Origin: Saposhnikovia divaricata | Lineage: Eukaryota > Streptophyta > Magnoliopsida > Apiales > Apiaceae | Assembly: GCA_036435485.1 (NCBI GenBank) | Contig: CM071595.1 | Coordinates: forward strand, 10,592,001-10,656,000 | Direction of reading: 5' to 3' | Length of the DNA: 64,000 nucleotides | Part shown: positions 11,366 to 21,780 of the stretch, piece after piece | How the letters are laid out: the number at the start of each line of letters is the position of its first letter | How positions within the stretch are numbered: position 1 is the stretch's first letter | Notes under the pieces: generated by a model | What the model was told of the DNA's origin: nothing | The model's database searches: none | The model's input: only the letters and a program-made list of their open reading frames with translations | Position numbers and translations under genes: made by a program

Positions 11366-12908
11366 TGTTAGTGTAGGTGCCCTAGAGGCAATACATTGTT
11401 TCTTTTAATAAACCCTTATGTCATTTGATTATTCATTAAACGTATTTATTATGACTTTAATTACTGTGATATATTTGTTAGCATAATAAATGTCCTTAGA
11501 ATCATGATACACATTGTATAGTTTAAGTACATGACTTGAACTTGAGATTATATAATATATCATATTCTTAAAGGTCCCTAGTCGAGTATTATTATTACAG
11601 GGCAATAATAATAAGTAAATAGACTAGTATGTTGTTTGACAGATAACCACATCTCATTGGTTATAAGTATGGAGATACTAAAGTCAAAAACATAGGTACA
11701 TGTAGGGGTACATGGTACTGGACAGACCCACAGTGAGATTCTTCATGTTTAATAAAGTCATAAGAAAGACTCACAGTGATAATGGTGTAATGGTCCTTTG
11801 ACTTGAGTCATTATATTTCTATACGAGGATTAATATACTTTGACTACATTAAAAGTTACCTTTGACCGGGTGATGATAAAAGTGGACATCGGGTATATCA
11901 TGAGTAGTATGAGAAATATGAATGATAGATAAAGGATTTAACCCTCCTAGAATTATGAGAGATATTATTGGCCTCTTGATTGAGTGAGACTATAAAATGC
12001 ATGGCCGTGCTCAAATAATGATTTGTTTTAATAGTCTACTCATGGATCAAGTAAACCCGGATTAAATGTTGAAGAGGATGACTAAACACATGCCTCGAGT
12101 TTAATCTATAATATTTGGTTAAAGGGATTATATTACACAGAAACATTAATCACAAAAAGGTTTAAATTGGATCACCGATTATTATTATTACTTGGGTAGC
12201 AATGATGTATTACTAGATACCGCTCATTGTTTATATTTTTATTAGATATTAAAATTATTGTCAACGTAATAATTACCTATAGGGTCACACACTTAGAACG
12301 TCTTAAAAGGAGTTTTAGTTTAAATTAAGAATTTAAATTAAATCATTATTAAATTGAGAAATGGCTATTTAATTAATTGGACTGGTCCTAATTAATTATC
12401 TAAGCAAATTCGAATTTAATAAAGTAAGAACAGAATTGGATTTAAGGAAGTCCAATAATAAAATCAGAATAGAAATAGAATTGGGTTTAAGGAAGCCCAA
12501 TTCGATTTTTTGATTTTAGCCCATTATTTCTCTCGTATAAATACATAATGATGTATTACTTTATGGTTAAGAGTCATTAAATCGTTTTTGACAAAACCTT
12601 AGCAGCTCCATCTTCGAGAGGCTAGAGAGAGAGAGAGGCTGTTCTTCACGGGCTAGTAACTGGCTCCTCGGATCGTTGGACGGTCGGACGTTCGTGTGGA
12701 TTACCTTAGAGACACGGATCTTGATGCAAGGACTGTGTGTGGTGATTACAAGCAAGGATCTCCGTTGAGTTCGTGAAACAAGATCTTAATAGGTATGATT
12801 CGTTATCTCCATAATCTGCCCGGAATTATACATGGATCCTGGTTTGGGTTTCGAAAATTTTGTTTTATTTACGTTTATCCGCTGCGTTTTATGCCTCGGA
12901 ACCCAACA
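11366..12908 (+). mobile_element. Solo LTR, 1,543 bp, inserted in element B gag
   Basis: Starts TGTTAGTGTAGG, ends GGAACCCAACA, and is flanked by the 5-bp duplication gaatc (11361-11365 and 12909-12913). No coding or priming sequences are present, so it is a solo LTR. A TATA box at 12536-12543 sets plus orientation. The overall look (short-to-medium LTR, ...CCAACA end, GA-rich segment after the TATA box) is more like Ty1/copia than gypsy, but without an internal region this is only a guess. Confidence 0.88.
12536..12543 (+). promoter_or_regulatory. TATA box of the 1,543-bp solo LTR
   Basis: TATAAATA within ctcgtataaatacata; followed about 80 bp later by a GA-rich leader (gagagagagag). Position is consistent with the U3/R boundary of the LTR. 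Confidence 0.6.
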
Positions 12909-13342
12909 GAATCAGCAGTATAGGGGCCGGAGTAGTCATCGTACTCTCGATCTCGGATCTGTAAGGCATGACCGCTAGGTCCAGGTTCCCTTTGTCGAGG
13001 GGGATAATTAGGCAACCCATACATCGGGTTGGTATTCAAGGGGAGATCCGTAGTGTGGATCTGTATTCCCGGGGGTAGTGTACGATCAACGTTATCAAAA
13101 GGAGAAACCACCATCTGAAGAGGGTTAGTTTCTTGGTTTTGAGGGATCATCACGGGTAAAGTTCCCTCAACATGGGGAATCGTCCCTGGGGGTTGAGAGG
13201 CTAGAGGTTAAATGACCGTCCCTGTTAATGGGGGTAATTGTCATTCTTCAGCAGTGATAAGCGGATCAGAGGTGGTAGGTGGAGCAGAGCTAAGGGGTAT
13301 GGCCTCAGTCGAGGTTGACGTTGTCCTTCGTGTCTGAACCAT
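12909..13342 (-). pseudogene. Element B gag N-terminal part
   Basis: The start codon is the ATG at 13342-13340, 16 bases after the PBS, giving MVQTRRTTSTSTEAIPL. Stops occur after about 34 codons. Farther on the strand encodes Pro-rich, Gln-rich gag sequence (IQIHTTDLPLNTNPMYGLPN) that runs to the solo-LTR junction at 12909 and continues at 11365. Confidence 0.65.
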
Positions 13343-13357
13343 GGTTGATGTTTTCTT

Positions 13358-13373
13358 CCCACAGACGGCGCCA
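13358..13373 (-). other. Element B primer-binding site
   Basis: On the minus strand TGGCGCCGTCTGTGGG lies two bases downstream of the LTR end (...CCACAACA). This GC-rich PBS type is common in Tat-group elements. I cannot name the primer tRNA with certainty. Confidence 0.75.
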
Positions 13374-13375
13374 AA

Positions 13376-13891
13376 TGTTGTGGAATAAAAATCGGGTTAT
13401 CGAATTGCGATTAGGGTCTGTGTGTATTTAATGCTATGGGATGATGAGCTTCGAGCTTTAATGGCTGTTTTCGTGTTCGAGACCAATCGGTCCTCACAGA
13501 GTGCCTACGTATCTCATTATTGAGAATCAAGCCAAAAACATAGTTCTGAGATGAGGGGTCTGGCCCTTTAAATAGGCTGCACGAGCCTTAGAATCGTAGT
13601 AGGATTCGGATACTTGGTGGGCAAGCCACAGCCTTGAGAAAGGTTCTAGACTCCTTCCTTGTAGGAGTCTGTTTCCATATTGAATTAGGTACCTTGAAGG
13701 CTAAGTCTGGTAGGAATAGTATCCTTATCTGATTACTATTGCTGAGCTGTTTATTACCCTTAATATTAATTACGAAATTAATATTAAAATAGGGATTCTG
13801 ACATCGTTACTGGGCCCCACGTTTGGACCATGCTGGGTCTAATTAATGCCATATTAAATGTGTCTTTAGGGCTTATTTTCAGCCCATATCA
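13376..13891 (-). repeat. Element B 5' LTR (516 bp)
   Basis: In plus orientation it starts TGTTGTGGAATAA and ends CAGCCCATATCA, so the minus-strand LTR begins TGATATGGGCTG and ends with CA just before the PBS. A minus-strand TATTTAAA lies near 13571-13578. The 3' partner is missing. The five bases outside the LTR, cccgt (13892-13896), should be one half of the TSD and fall in the stem of a Helitron hairpin. Confidence 0.8.
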
Positions 13892-13920
13892 CCCGTGCTT
13901 TGCACGGGCTATCATGCTAG
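13892..13920 (+). mobile_element. Helitron 3' terminus (remnant)
   Basis: A perfect 7-bp stem CCCGTGC / GCACGGG with a 3-base loop (13892-13908) is followed eight bases later by CTAG (13917-13920) and then T. This is the signature 3' end of plant Helitrons (hairpin then CTRR, insertion before T). The same end, with TCATGCTAG in common, appears at 54635-54663. The rest of this Helitron lay to the left and was displaced or lost when element B inserted at the stem. Confidence 0.85.
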
Positions 13921-14949
13921 TTAAATTTTAAATTCGAAACCACATAATTTAAAACCGAGTCAAACTTTTAAAAATTAAACCGCACCAACAAATTTTATTT
14001 CCAAATTTTAAAAACCTCATTATGACATTAACTTAAAATCGTATCCACATATATTTTACAAATCAAAGCCCACAAATCAAAACCAATGGGTCAGTCATTT
14101 GGACCCAAATTACAAACAAATATAAGATCCTCCAACGAGAAAGATCCATGATAATTTGCTCATATTTACTTTCTCTTCCCTCTTTTTTTATTATCTGGGA
14201 ACGTTTTCACTTTCTTCACAAATCATTCTAGTAGCATTATATCAATAAATATAATAATTATGCATACATGTTTATATAGATGTTTATAATTATTGAAAAG
14301 TTGAATTTTTGATTGATGTATGTATGTGTTGTTTTACTTAAATTTTATGTGTTATATTGTTTCCTTTGAAGATGGTATATGAAAATTTTGAATCTTTATA
14401 TGCATAAGTGTGATAAATTGGTGAATTTTATGTGTTTTCTTGAATTTTGAGAAATAAATTCTGATGGGGTATTTTAACTTTGTTTATTTAGTATTTAGCA
14501 AAATAAAAACTAGATTTGTTCATTAGTAATTTAATGTGGAAAGTTTGGATATTTATATGAATGTGTTGTTTGATATATGGATTTTATGTGTAACTTTGTT
14601 TTCTTTGAAGATGGTATGTGGAATGTTTGAATCTTTGTATGCTTAGAGTGTGATAAATTCGTGAATTTTATGTGGTTTTTTGGCAGTATAGATTTCAGTT
14701 AGTATTATGTTATATGTGTTTAAAGGTGACCAGAAATAATTAAATTGGTAGTTTGAGATCAGAACAGCAGTTCTGTTCTTTTAATGTGTGTAAAAAGAAA
14801 TTGGGCCCAGGACATTTATGGTTAAATACAAACCGTTTCAAATTGAGTATAATAATAATTATATATAATAGGCCAACACAAAAAAAATAGTGAGATTTTT
14901 TAATGTATGTGAAAAGTCCAATTTACCCCCATTTCCAAACGGCTATGTT
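13921..14949. other. AT-rich spacer with a diverged direct repeat
   Basis: No gene seen. A segment at about 14323-14442 recurs at about 14561-14680 (period about 239 bp), both carrying tttgaagatggtat and gtgataaatt, so a short tandem duplication is present. The last 5 bases, atgtt (14945-14949), would be the TSD of the Athila element that follows. Confidence 0.6.
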
Positions 14950-16572
14950 TGATACATGCTAATTTTGTATATATTTTATAGCATGTTATCTCTCATTTAT
15001 CCTTAATTTTGTGCTTGTTAGCATTGTTAGTAGCATTTTAATTTGAATTTGATGCTAAGATATTTTTTTTATGTTTATAGGATAATTTTGGAAGCAAAAG
15101 GAGCCCGGTTTCAGATCATCAAGAGACCGTAGATTAAACCTGGACGAGCAATGAGGAAATAAGAATTGTCACAAAAATATGGAAAGTGATATATTCTTAA
15201 AGCAGGAATCCCAGTTGGAATTAATATAATTTTTGTTAAGCGAAATGAGTCCGGTTCCAGGCCCTCAATTGACCGCAACTTAGGACTTAAGAATTTATTT
15301 AAATTAATAAATATTTAATTTATTTAGAAAATTATATTTATAAATATCTAATAATATTAGATATTTATTTTTATAATTTCTGGATTTAATTAATTATTTA
15401 TTAATTAAAGATTACAAGTTGTGCGGGTTAAAAAGCATTTCTACCGAGCTCATCCATATAAATATGAAGTAGGCGGCTGGTTTGTTTGTAAAGTGAAAGC
15501 AGGTGGTTTGTTTGTGAATTAAATAATGAAATGGAATTGGTTAAAGCAGTGGAGATTGCTTTCGGCCGGTTATTTAATTTTTAGTGTTGGTTTTGGTTGG
15601 AAAGCTTCCAGTGGCTTCATTTATTTATGTTGCATGGTTTGCTGTATTTCTCCTATAAATAGGAGAGTTTTCCTATCAATCAGACATCATTCTCTTGTAC
15701 CGAAATATTCAGATACATTCTCCCTTGTTTTAATAAAATTTCTTTTGTAATTGTAGTTTTAATTTAAACACTTTAATTTTCTGCAAAGTTCTATTTCGGG
15801 TGAAGATTTTAAGGAATTTGCTTGGAGTGCTCATTCATTTCATTGGAAACTATATCGGGAGGATAAAATCTTAAAGTTGTAATTTCTTCACTCTAAACTC
15901 TTTTAATTATGATTTTACCATTTATTATATGCTTATTTTCTTTATTTAGCATGAGTAGCTAATTCTATAATCCGAGAAATAGGTAGTATTCATTGGTGAT
16001 ATAATTGTTTGATTGTGATGCTAATTCTCTACTTTTGCTAATCTATCATTGAGGGCTTAACCCAATTAAAGGAGTAGCTAACCTTTAATTGTATTCACAG
16101 GTATTATGACAAATTGGGAGATGAGTCATAATTCTTGTTCATGATTTGATAGACATAGTTCAATTATTGAATCGGGAGATTAATAATAGGACTATGAGAC
16201 TTATAATTCTTGGTTTTTAATAGTTTATAATTATATTTTAATTGATCATGGGAGTGACTTTTGAGGTATAATCGTAAGCATTATATTGTATCTTGGGAGA
16301 GAACATTGTAAAGGTGAGAAGAATTGTTTTTAGCAAAATACGAGAAATATTTATATTGCATCACATCAACATTATTGAACCAATTGAAGAAACCTAGTTC
16401 TCGGGTTGTTTTTCCTCATCAGTAAATCTTAGTTTTATTTGCTTTACTCTAGTTAATAACAAATCACACCACTTATTTCTCATACTTCTAGATTATAAGA
16501 AATTAAACTTAGAGTTGTATTAAAATTCCTTCCCTGCGAACGAACTTATATTCACAAAAAATACTTTCAACA
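14950..16572 (+). repeat. Element D 5' LTR
   Basis: Starts TGATACATGC, ends CTTTCAACA. Contains a TATA box at 15654-15661 and AT-rich U3. A 74-codon frame inside it (15526-15750) is in both LTRs and has no known family; I treat it as chance. Confidence 0.92.
15654..15661 (+). promoter_or_regulatory. TATA box in element D 5' LTR
   Basis: TATAAATA within ctcctataaataggag; the partner copy is at 30982-30989 in the 3' LTR. Expected to drive the genomic transcript. Confidence 0.65.
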
Positions 16573-16575
16573 AAT

Positions 16576-16593
16576 TGGCGCCGCTGCCGGGGA
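16576..16593 (+). other. Element D primer-binding site
   Basis: TGGCGCCGCTGCCGGGGA, three bases after the LTR end, matches the tRNA-Asp-complementary PBS usual in Athila elements apart from one base. Confidence 0.85.
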
Positions 16594-18012
16594 AGGCATC
16601 AATATTAAGTTTAGGTTAATTATTTTTATAATTTAGATTTTATTTTGTTAAAAAAAAAAAAGAAATTATTAGTTTCAGAAAATTTTTAGTAATTAATTTC
16701 CTGTTTCATTTTGTGTTAAATTCGAAGCAATTCTCTCCCCCGTTTTCGTTACAGCACAGACACCAAACCCAGCTCTACTCACCACACCTTTCTCTACACT
16801 CCACCCACTTCACAGTTCTCCAATTCTTCTTCGAACAAAACGAGCCCAGCTCTTCTTTTTCTTCTTTTATTTTCTTTTTCTCCAAATAAATTTCACTCCC
16901 CTGTTTTCTTTTCTTTCCCATCGAACCCAGCCGCGTTGTGTCACTGTTGTTGTCGCGTGATTGTGTATGTCCGGTTTGCTGTTATTCGTGCAATTGATTC
17001 GAGAGTTTCGAGTCCGATTTGTTAGAGTCCACTGGGTTTTGCGAGTTTTTAAGTCCGTTGTTAATTTCGTCTCCTTCGTTTAGACGATTGTGTTTTTGTC
17101 TGTTTATATTTCTGCAATTTTTTTTATTGATTTTGTAGCTGGGTATGTTGTCTGCAGCTCAAGTTTCCGAAATTTTGTTTTGCCGAGTCTTGTTATCATC
17201 ACTGTCGTTGCTGTTGTTCACTGATGTTCTGCTATGTAATCAAGAATAGTGTTAAGAGTCACATTGCCTGTTGCAGCGTTTTCTTTATGTTTTTAGCCGC
17301 AGTGTCTTTGCTGCGTTTTGTGTTTGGTAATTGATGTTTTGTTGGTCGAGTTCGTGGCTGCCGAGTAGTTTCCGAGTCCTGTAAATTGCAGTCCCGAGTT
17401 TAGTGTGTATTGTCCGTTTTCTTGCGTACTAAATTGGCTAGCTTCCGTTTCTCTGAGTTTATTTTTTTTAGTCGGTTTCCTGAGTTCGCGTGTTATGAGT
17501 TTGCAGTATTTGTAGTATTGAGTTTACTGAATTGTGAGAGTTGAATGTTTCCCTGGTTATCTTGTTCATTTAATTTGGTTAGTTTAATTTTGGTTAGTTT
17601 GATTTACAATCCAGTCATGTCAAAATGTCGATTTTAACTTTCTGGATTTAATTTAGATTTTAAATAGTTTTTAATTAATTGTTAACTTAGTTTGTAGATC
17701 CTTTCATTTTTTTTACTTAATTAGTTTAAAATAGTTTAAATTTTATTTTAAATTTGTAAAGTTGTTTTGTGAGTTGTGGATTTCCCATATAAATTAAAAA
17801 ATAAAATAAAATTTAGTTCAAATTTAGAATTTTTAGATTAATTTAGTTTTTGTTCTTTTCAATTTTATTTGCGATTTTGTTTTTTGTAAAAAAAAAAATT
17901 AATAAAAATATAAAAATAAAAAAAAAAAGATATTTATAATAAAAAGAAACTATATATAGTTCTTTTGTTTTAACTCTATTGGTGTTTTCTTTTCAGGTGC
18001 ACAAACTCTTGC
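16594..18012 (+). other. Element D untranslated leader
   Basis: A 1.4-kb leader with no long frame, T-rich with repeated gagtc/gagtt words. It ends in a pyrimidine-rich run and ttttcag (about 17989-17996), which could be a splice acceptor shortly before the gag start. The first 750 bp recur almost identically at 31901-32656. Confidence 0.65.
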
Positions 18013-18523
18013 ATGCGACGTACAGTAAGTGCTGGAAATCTAGAATTTGATCCGGAAATCGAACGCACTGCTCGAATCTTAAGGCGAGAGGCAAAGCAAA
18101 GGAAAGAAAAATCTAAGATTGCTGACGAAGATCGTGAAGTTGCTATTATTGATGAGACTTCAATTTGGGACCATGAGACACCAAATCCTGCTAATTGCAT
18201 GTACAAAACTCCAGAGATTGGTGCAGCCCAATTCAACATTAATCCAAGCTTAATTCAGATGATCAGCAATCAAGCTTTTGAAGGAGATATTGAACTAGAG
18301 GACCCACACAGACATCTAGAGCGTTTCGTGCAGATGTGTGGCTCTTTCAGAATCAATGGTGTTACGAGTGACAAGATTCGTCTCCATATGTTTCCCTACT
18401 CTATTAAGGGAAGAGATTTAGAATGGTTTCAACAACTTCCAAACACCACGGTTGCTACATGGGAGAGTCTTTCTACTGCATTCTTGTCCAAATATTATCC
18501 TTCTGACAAGACGCAACAATTGA
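18013..18523 (+). pseudogene. Element D gag, N-terminal part
   Basis: Starts MRRTVSAGNLEFD and runs through NPSLIQMISNQAFEG, EDPHRHLERFVQMCGSF and LPNTTVATWESLSTAFLSKY, the conserved Athila capsid region. The frame is interrupted at TQQL by element E; the continuation at 23692 (RTMIMSFKAQPGEG) is in frame if E and one TSD copy are taken out. Gag builds the particle. Confidence 0.9.
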
Positions 18524-20431
18524 TGTAACATCCCAGATTTTCGGGATATTATTTCTAAATACCAAACTTAAATAAACGAAATTCTTTATTCAAATACTCC
18601 AAAATTAACGATAGTCAAACGCAGCGGTCAAATTCAATAATTCTAAAAAAATAAATCGGAGACGCAGCTCCAAAAACCCAATATTCAATAACAATCTTTA
18701 TTCTAATAATTTAAAGAGTCTAATCCAATAAAGGCATCTAACAGCTAGCACGAAAGTCCACAAAATTCACATCCTTATTCTCATTAAGCTTCCAAAAGTC
18801 CAAACCTGAAATATATTAAAACAATGAGCTGCGAAGCCCAGCAAGTAACTATCGCCCAACGGCTCAAAAATAATATTTTTTTTAAAGAGAATAGAATTTC
18901 TGAAACTTTAAATCGATACAAAATATCTAACCAATAAAATCATATTTTATTCCCACAGTTCTAAATTACGGTCACACTAACCAGTGACACGGTTCTATGT
19001 TCGATGAGGCCAGTTTACGTCCCTCGTTAAGTCTTACTCAACAAGGTATCTATGTGTTCCGGAACGCGCGTAAACTAGTTCTATGATTCTATATGCCACA
19101 CTATCCAGTGACCGGATTCTATGATTCGATACGCAACTAAAACCGGGGAATTCTAAAATAATCCTTTTTCTAAAATCAATTTTCGATATCACAAATTTCG
19201 ATAACCAAATCAAACAGATATTTTGAAACAGAATAAAATAGAATTTATAACGAGCAACGAAAAGTTACTTACCTCGAATGCGATACAAACTCTGAAAATT
19301 AAAATGCAACTGTTCCTATAATTTTATTAACAAAATCAAAACACAATTAATATATCTATCTTAATTACCTTAACACATAATTATCTATTTTTAATCATAC
19401 AAGAACCGGATAGAAGACTAAGCCAAATAAAATATATAAACAGAAGTAAATGGACCTCAAGCCCAACATGGCATACATGCAGCTAGACCGAATTAATTTG
19501 CACAATTACAGAAAGGTACTCATATTTTACAACTTTAACATGGATTTATATACATGCATTAATGCATACCACAATAGTCAACATATACTGTATGTTTCTG
19601 TTCTTGCATGCAGTGTCAAAACACACTATAACTCAAATTACAACCACTTGTTTTATTCAACATGGCAGCTATCCTACATGGTCACGAATTTAATTATAAA
19701 ATTATAATCATGCTTCATAAAAACCTAGCATAAAGTCTTAAAATAAATTAAAAATTAAAAATTTAAATCGTATTAAAATTTGTTATATACCTAATTCACA
19801 CAAGCAAATAATAATTTAATCTAGCATGTAAAATTTAAATATATACACAAAGCAATTTGATATGCATCGAGGAGTGGATACTACTAACAAATAAATTAAA
19901 TTAAAATTTAAGCTAACATGCGTAAGAAGAAATCTGGAGGTTACAAAATTATATACATATATCAATATCAATAAGCTATAATTCACGTACATAATATTAA
20001 TTAAACAAATATGTACTGATCATGAACATAACAAGCATTCATATTAATTTAATTAATTACAGAAGCATGGAACGAAAGTAAAACATACCTCTCTGACTCT
20101 CTCGTTGGGTGAGTTTCTGTACGACCTTCTCAATTTTAGGGGATTCTTATATAGTTACACTAAACCTAAATTAAATTAGGTAATTATAAAACTTGCCACT
20201 AAAATTCTTACAACCTCTCCAAGTAATACTTAAAATAAAAGATTCTAGCACACATAATTAACATAATTAAAATGATATCGATTCACTAAAATATTCTTAC
20301 TCTTCTTTCCAAATATAACGAATCTTATCTTTAGAATTCTAGAATTTTCTAAATAAGTAAATGTCTAATTAAAAATTATTTAAAATCTAATATCTAATTT
20401 TAAAAATAAAATTAAAATTATGGATTTTACA
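18524..20431 (-). repeat. Element E 3' LTR
   Basis: Left LTR copy on the plus strand, starting tgtaacatcccag and ending ggattttaca. It follows the PPT at 20432-20445 in coding orientation. An 85-codon frame on the opposite strand (19450-19707) exists in both LTRs; no support for it being a gene. Confidence 0.92.
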
Positions 20432-20445
20432 TTCTCCCCTCCTTA
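20432..20445 (-). other. Element E polypurine tract
   Basis: Coding-strand TAAGGAGGGGAGAA directly abuts the 3' LTR. It shares AAGGAGGGGAG with the PPT of Tekay element C. Confidence 0.8.
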
Positions 20446-20524
20446 AAAAAATTTGGTCCCCAAATTCACAAAATAACATCAAATAAGTTACAAGTAAAAA
20501 AAATAAAATAAAAAAAATCATACC

Positions 20525-21559
20525 TTAATTACGATTGTTCGCGCGACTTTCCGTGAGCATAAATACACGTCCAGTGGTCTTATTATCTGCTTCTTTCCTT
20601 GGTGGTGGATTATGTGGGCATTGAGCAATCCTATGTCCGACTTCACCGCAATGAAAGCACGCACCTCTGTTCCAACGACACTCTGTATCAACATGGTTCC
20701 CGCCACACCTAGTGCACTTATCCTGATTTCCTTGTCCTCCCATTCGGTCATACACGTAAGGTTTCTTAAGTGGTCCCCCTTGAGAAGATTGTCCACCAGT
20801 TGGAGTGAACCGTTTCTTGTTCCAGTTGTTTGTCGCCTTTTCAGATTCAGCTAGGCCTCTCTCGATTACCAAAGCCTTGTTAAGAACAGCCTCGTACGTC
20901 TGGAGTTCAAAAGACGCCACCGAATTCCTAATGTCGGTTCGAAGTCCCTCTTCCAATCTCCTTGCTCGGCTGCTTTCATCTGCCACTAAGGTCGGCGCAT
21001 ACTTCGAGAGCTTTGCAAATTCCGCTTCATATTCAGTAACAGTCTTTCCACCTTGCTCAAGCCGAATGAAGTCCCTTTCCTTTTGCAGACGAATGGTTCT
21101 AGGAAAGTACTTGTCTTCTAGAGCCTTCTTGAACTTTGCCCATGTATATGGTTCAGGATTTCCCTCAGTGGTTGCAGTCTCGTTCTTTCTTTTCTCCATG
21201 AGCCACCAGTCATAAGCACTTCCTTGTAATTGATACACAGCTAAGGTGACCTTATGTTCTTCATTGCTTCCTAGCAGTCCGAAAGCCTTTTCCATTTCTT
21301 GTATCCACATCTCGACTATGGCCGGATCAGTTGCCCCATCGAAAGTTGGTGGGTTCAAACGCTTGAACTGAGAGACGATATTCTGCTGTCTGGGTTGCTG
21401 ATTCACGAGTGTAGCTAGAGTCTCGGCTAGTTGGTTGAATACATTTCCACCATCACCATTGTTGTTGCCATTCTGATTGTCGTTGCCTTGATTGTTATTG
21501 TTGTTGCCATTCTGGTTGTTGTTGCCCTGATTGCCATTGTTGTTGCCTTCTCCGTCCAT
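20525..21559 (-). CDS. Element E Gag protein
   Basis: Intact frame of 344 codons from the ATG at 21559 (MDGEGNNNGNQG). I chose this start rather than an in-frame ATG 15 codons upstream because gag proteins of this type begin just before the low-complexity tract. Domains: Asn/Gly/Gln-rich N-terminus (residues about 4-38), capsid region (RLNPPTFDGATDP, WIQEMEKAF, YDWWLMEK, KFKKALEDKYFP, VTEYEAEFAKLSKYAP), basic linker, and a CCHC zinc knuckle CFHCGEVGHRIAQC (residues 301-314) preceded by a further Cys pair. It would form cytoplasmic particles and package its own RNA. No protease, RT or integrase follows. No stop or frameshift is seen, in contrast to every other gag here. Confidence 0.9.
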   Translation of the reverse strand: MDGEGNNNGNQGNNNQNGNNNNNQGNDNQNGNNNGDGGNVFNQLAETLATLVNQQPRQQNIVSQFKRLNPPTFDGATDPAIVEMWIQEMEKAFGLLGSNEEHKVTLAVYQLQGSAYDWWLMEKRKNETATTEGNPEPYTWAKFKKALEDKYFPRTIRLQKERDFIRLEQGGKTVTEYEAEFAKLSKYAPTLVADESSRARRLEEGLRTDIRNSVASFELQTYEAVLNKALVIERGLAESEKATNNWNKKRFTPTGGQSSQGGPLKKPYVYDRMGGQGNQDKCTRCGGNHVDTECRWNRGACFHCGEVGHRIAQCPHNPPPRKEADNKTTGRVFMLTESRANNRN

Positions 21560-21765
21560 CTTTTCTAAAAACAACAAACTTTCAAACTTATAATCAATGA
21601 TCAAAAACCATAAAAGTCAAATAGGTCAAATAATCACACAAACAAGTGCCCTAAATTCAAAATAATTTACAAACTTAAAGGTCAAAAACCTATACAATAA
21701 TCTGTAGGATCGCATCCTAGGGAATGTACTAGTCCCATACCTAATACACTCTGAAGGAAAACCTA

Positions 21766-21778
21766 GGCTCTGATGCCA
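21766..21778 (-). other. Element E primer-binding site
   Basis: Coding-strand TGGCATCAGAGCC, two bases inside the 5' LTR end. It equals the initiator-tRNA-Met PBS (TGGTATCAGAGC) with a single T-to-C change. Confidence 0.75.
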
Positions 21779-21780
21779 AC

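Larger units (their letters stand above)
5946..13891 (-). mobile_element. Element B: Tat-lineage Ty3/gypsy element, 3' LTR missing
   Basis: On the minus strand the order is LTR (13891-13376), PBS, gag, protease, RT, RNase H, a second archaeal-type RNase H, integrase. The second RNase H just before integrase (with TNNEAEYEALIASL) is diagnostic of the Tat group. No 3' LTR copy occurs at the left end: about 115 bases of 3' untranslated sequence (5946-6061) run directly into element A, so the end was lost by deletion or truncation. The gag carries a solo LTR insertion. The polyprotein has several stops and is non-functional. Confidence 0.88.

Noticed and set aside
15526..15750. Frame in the Athila LTRs (also 30884-31078)
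   Set aside because: Overlaps the TATA box and promoter region; no family resemblance.
19450..19707. 85-codon frame repeated at 22705-22962
   Set aside because: Lies in the near-identical LTRs of element E, on the strand opposite to its gag; identical because the LTRs are young.
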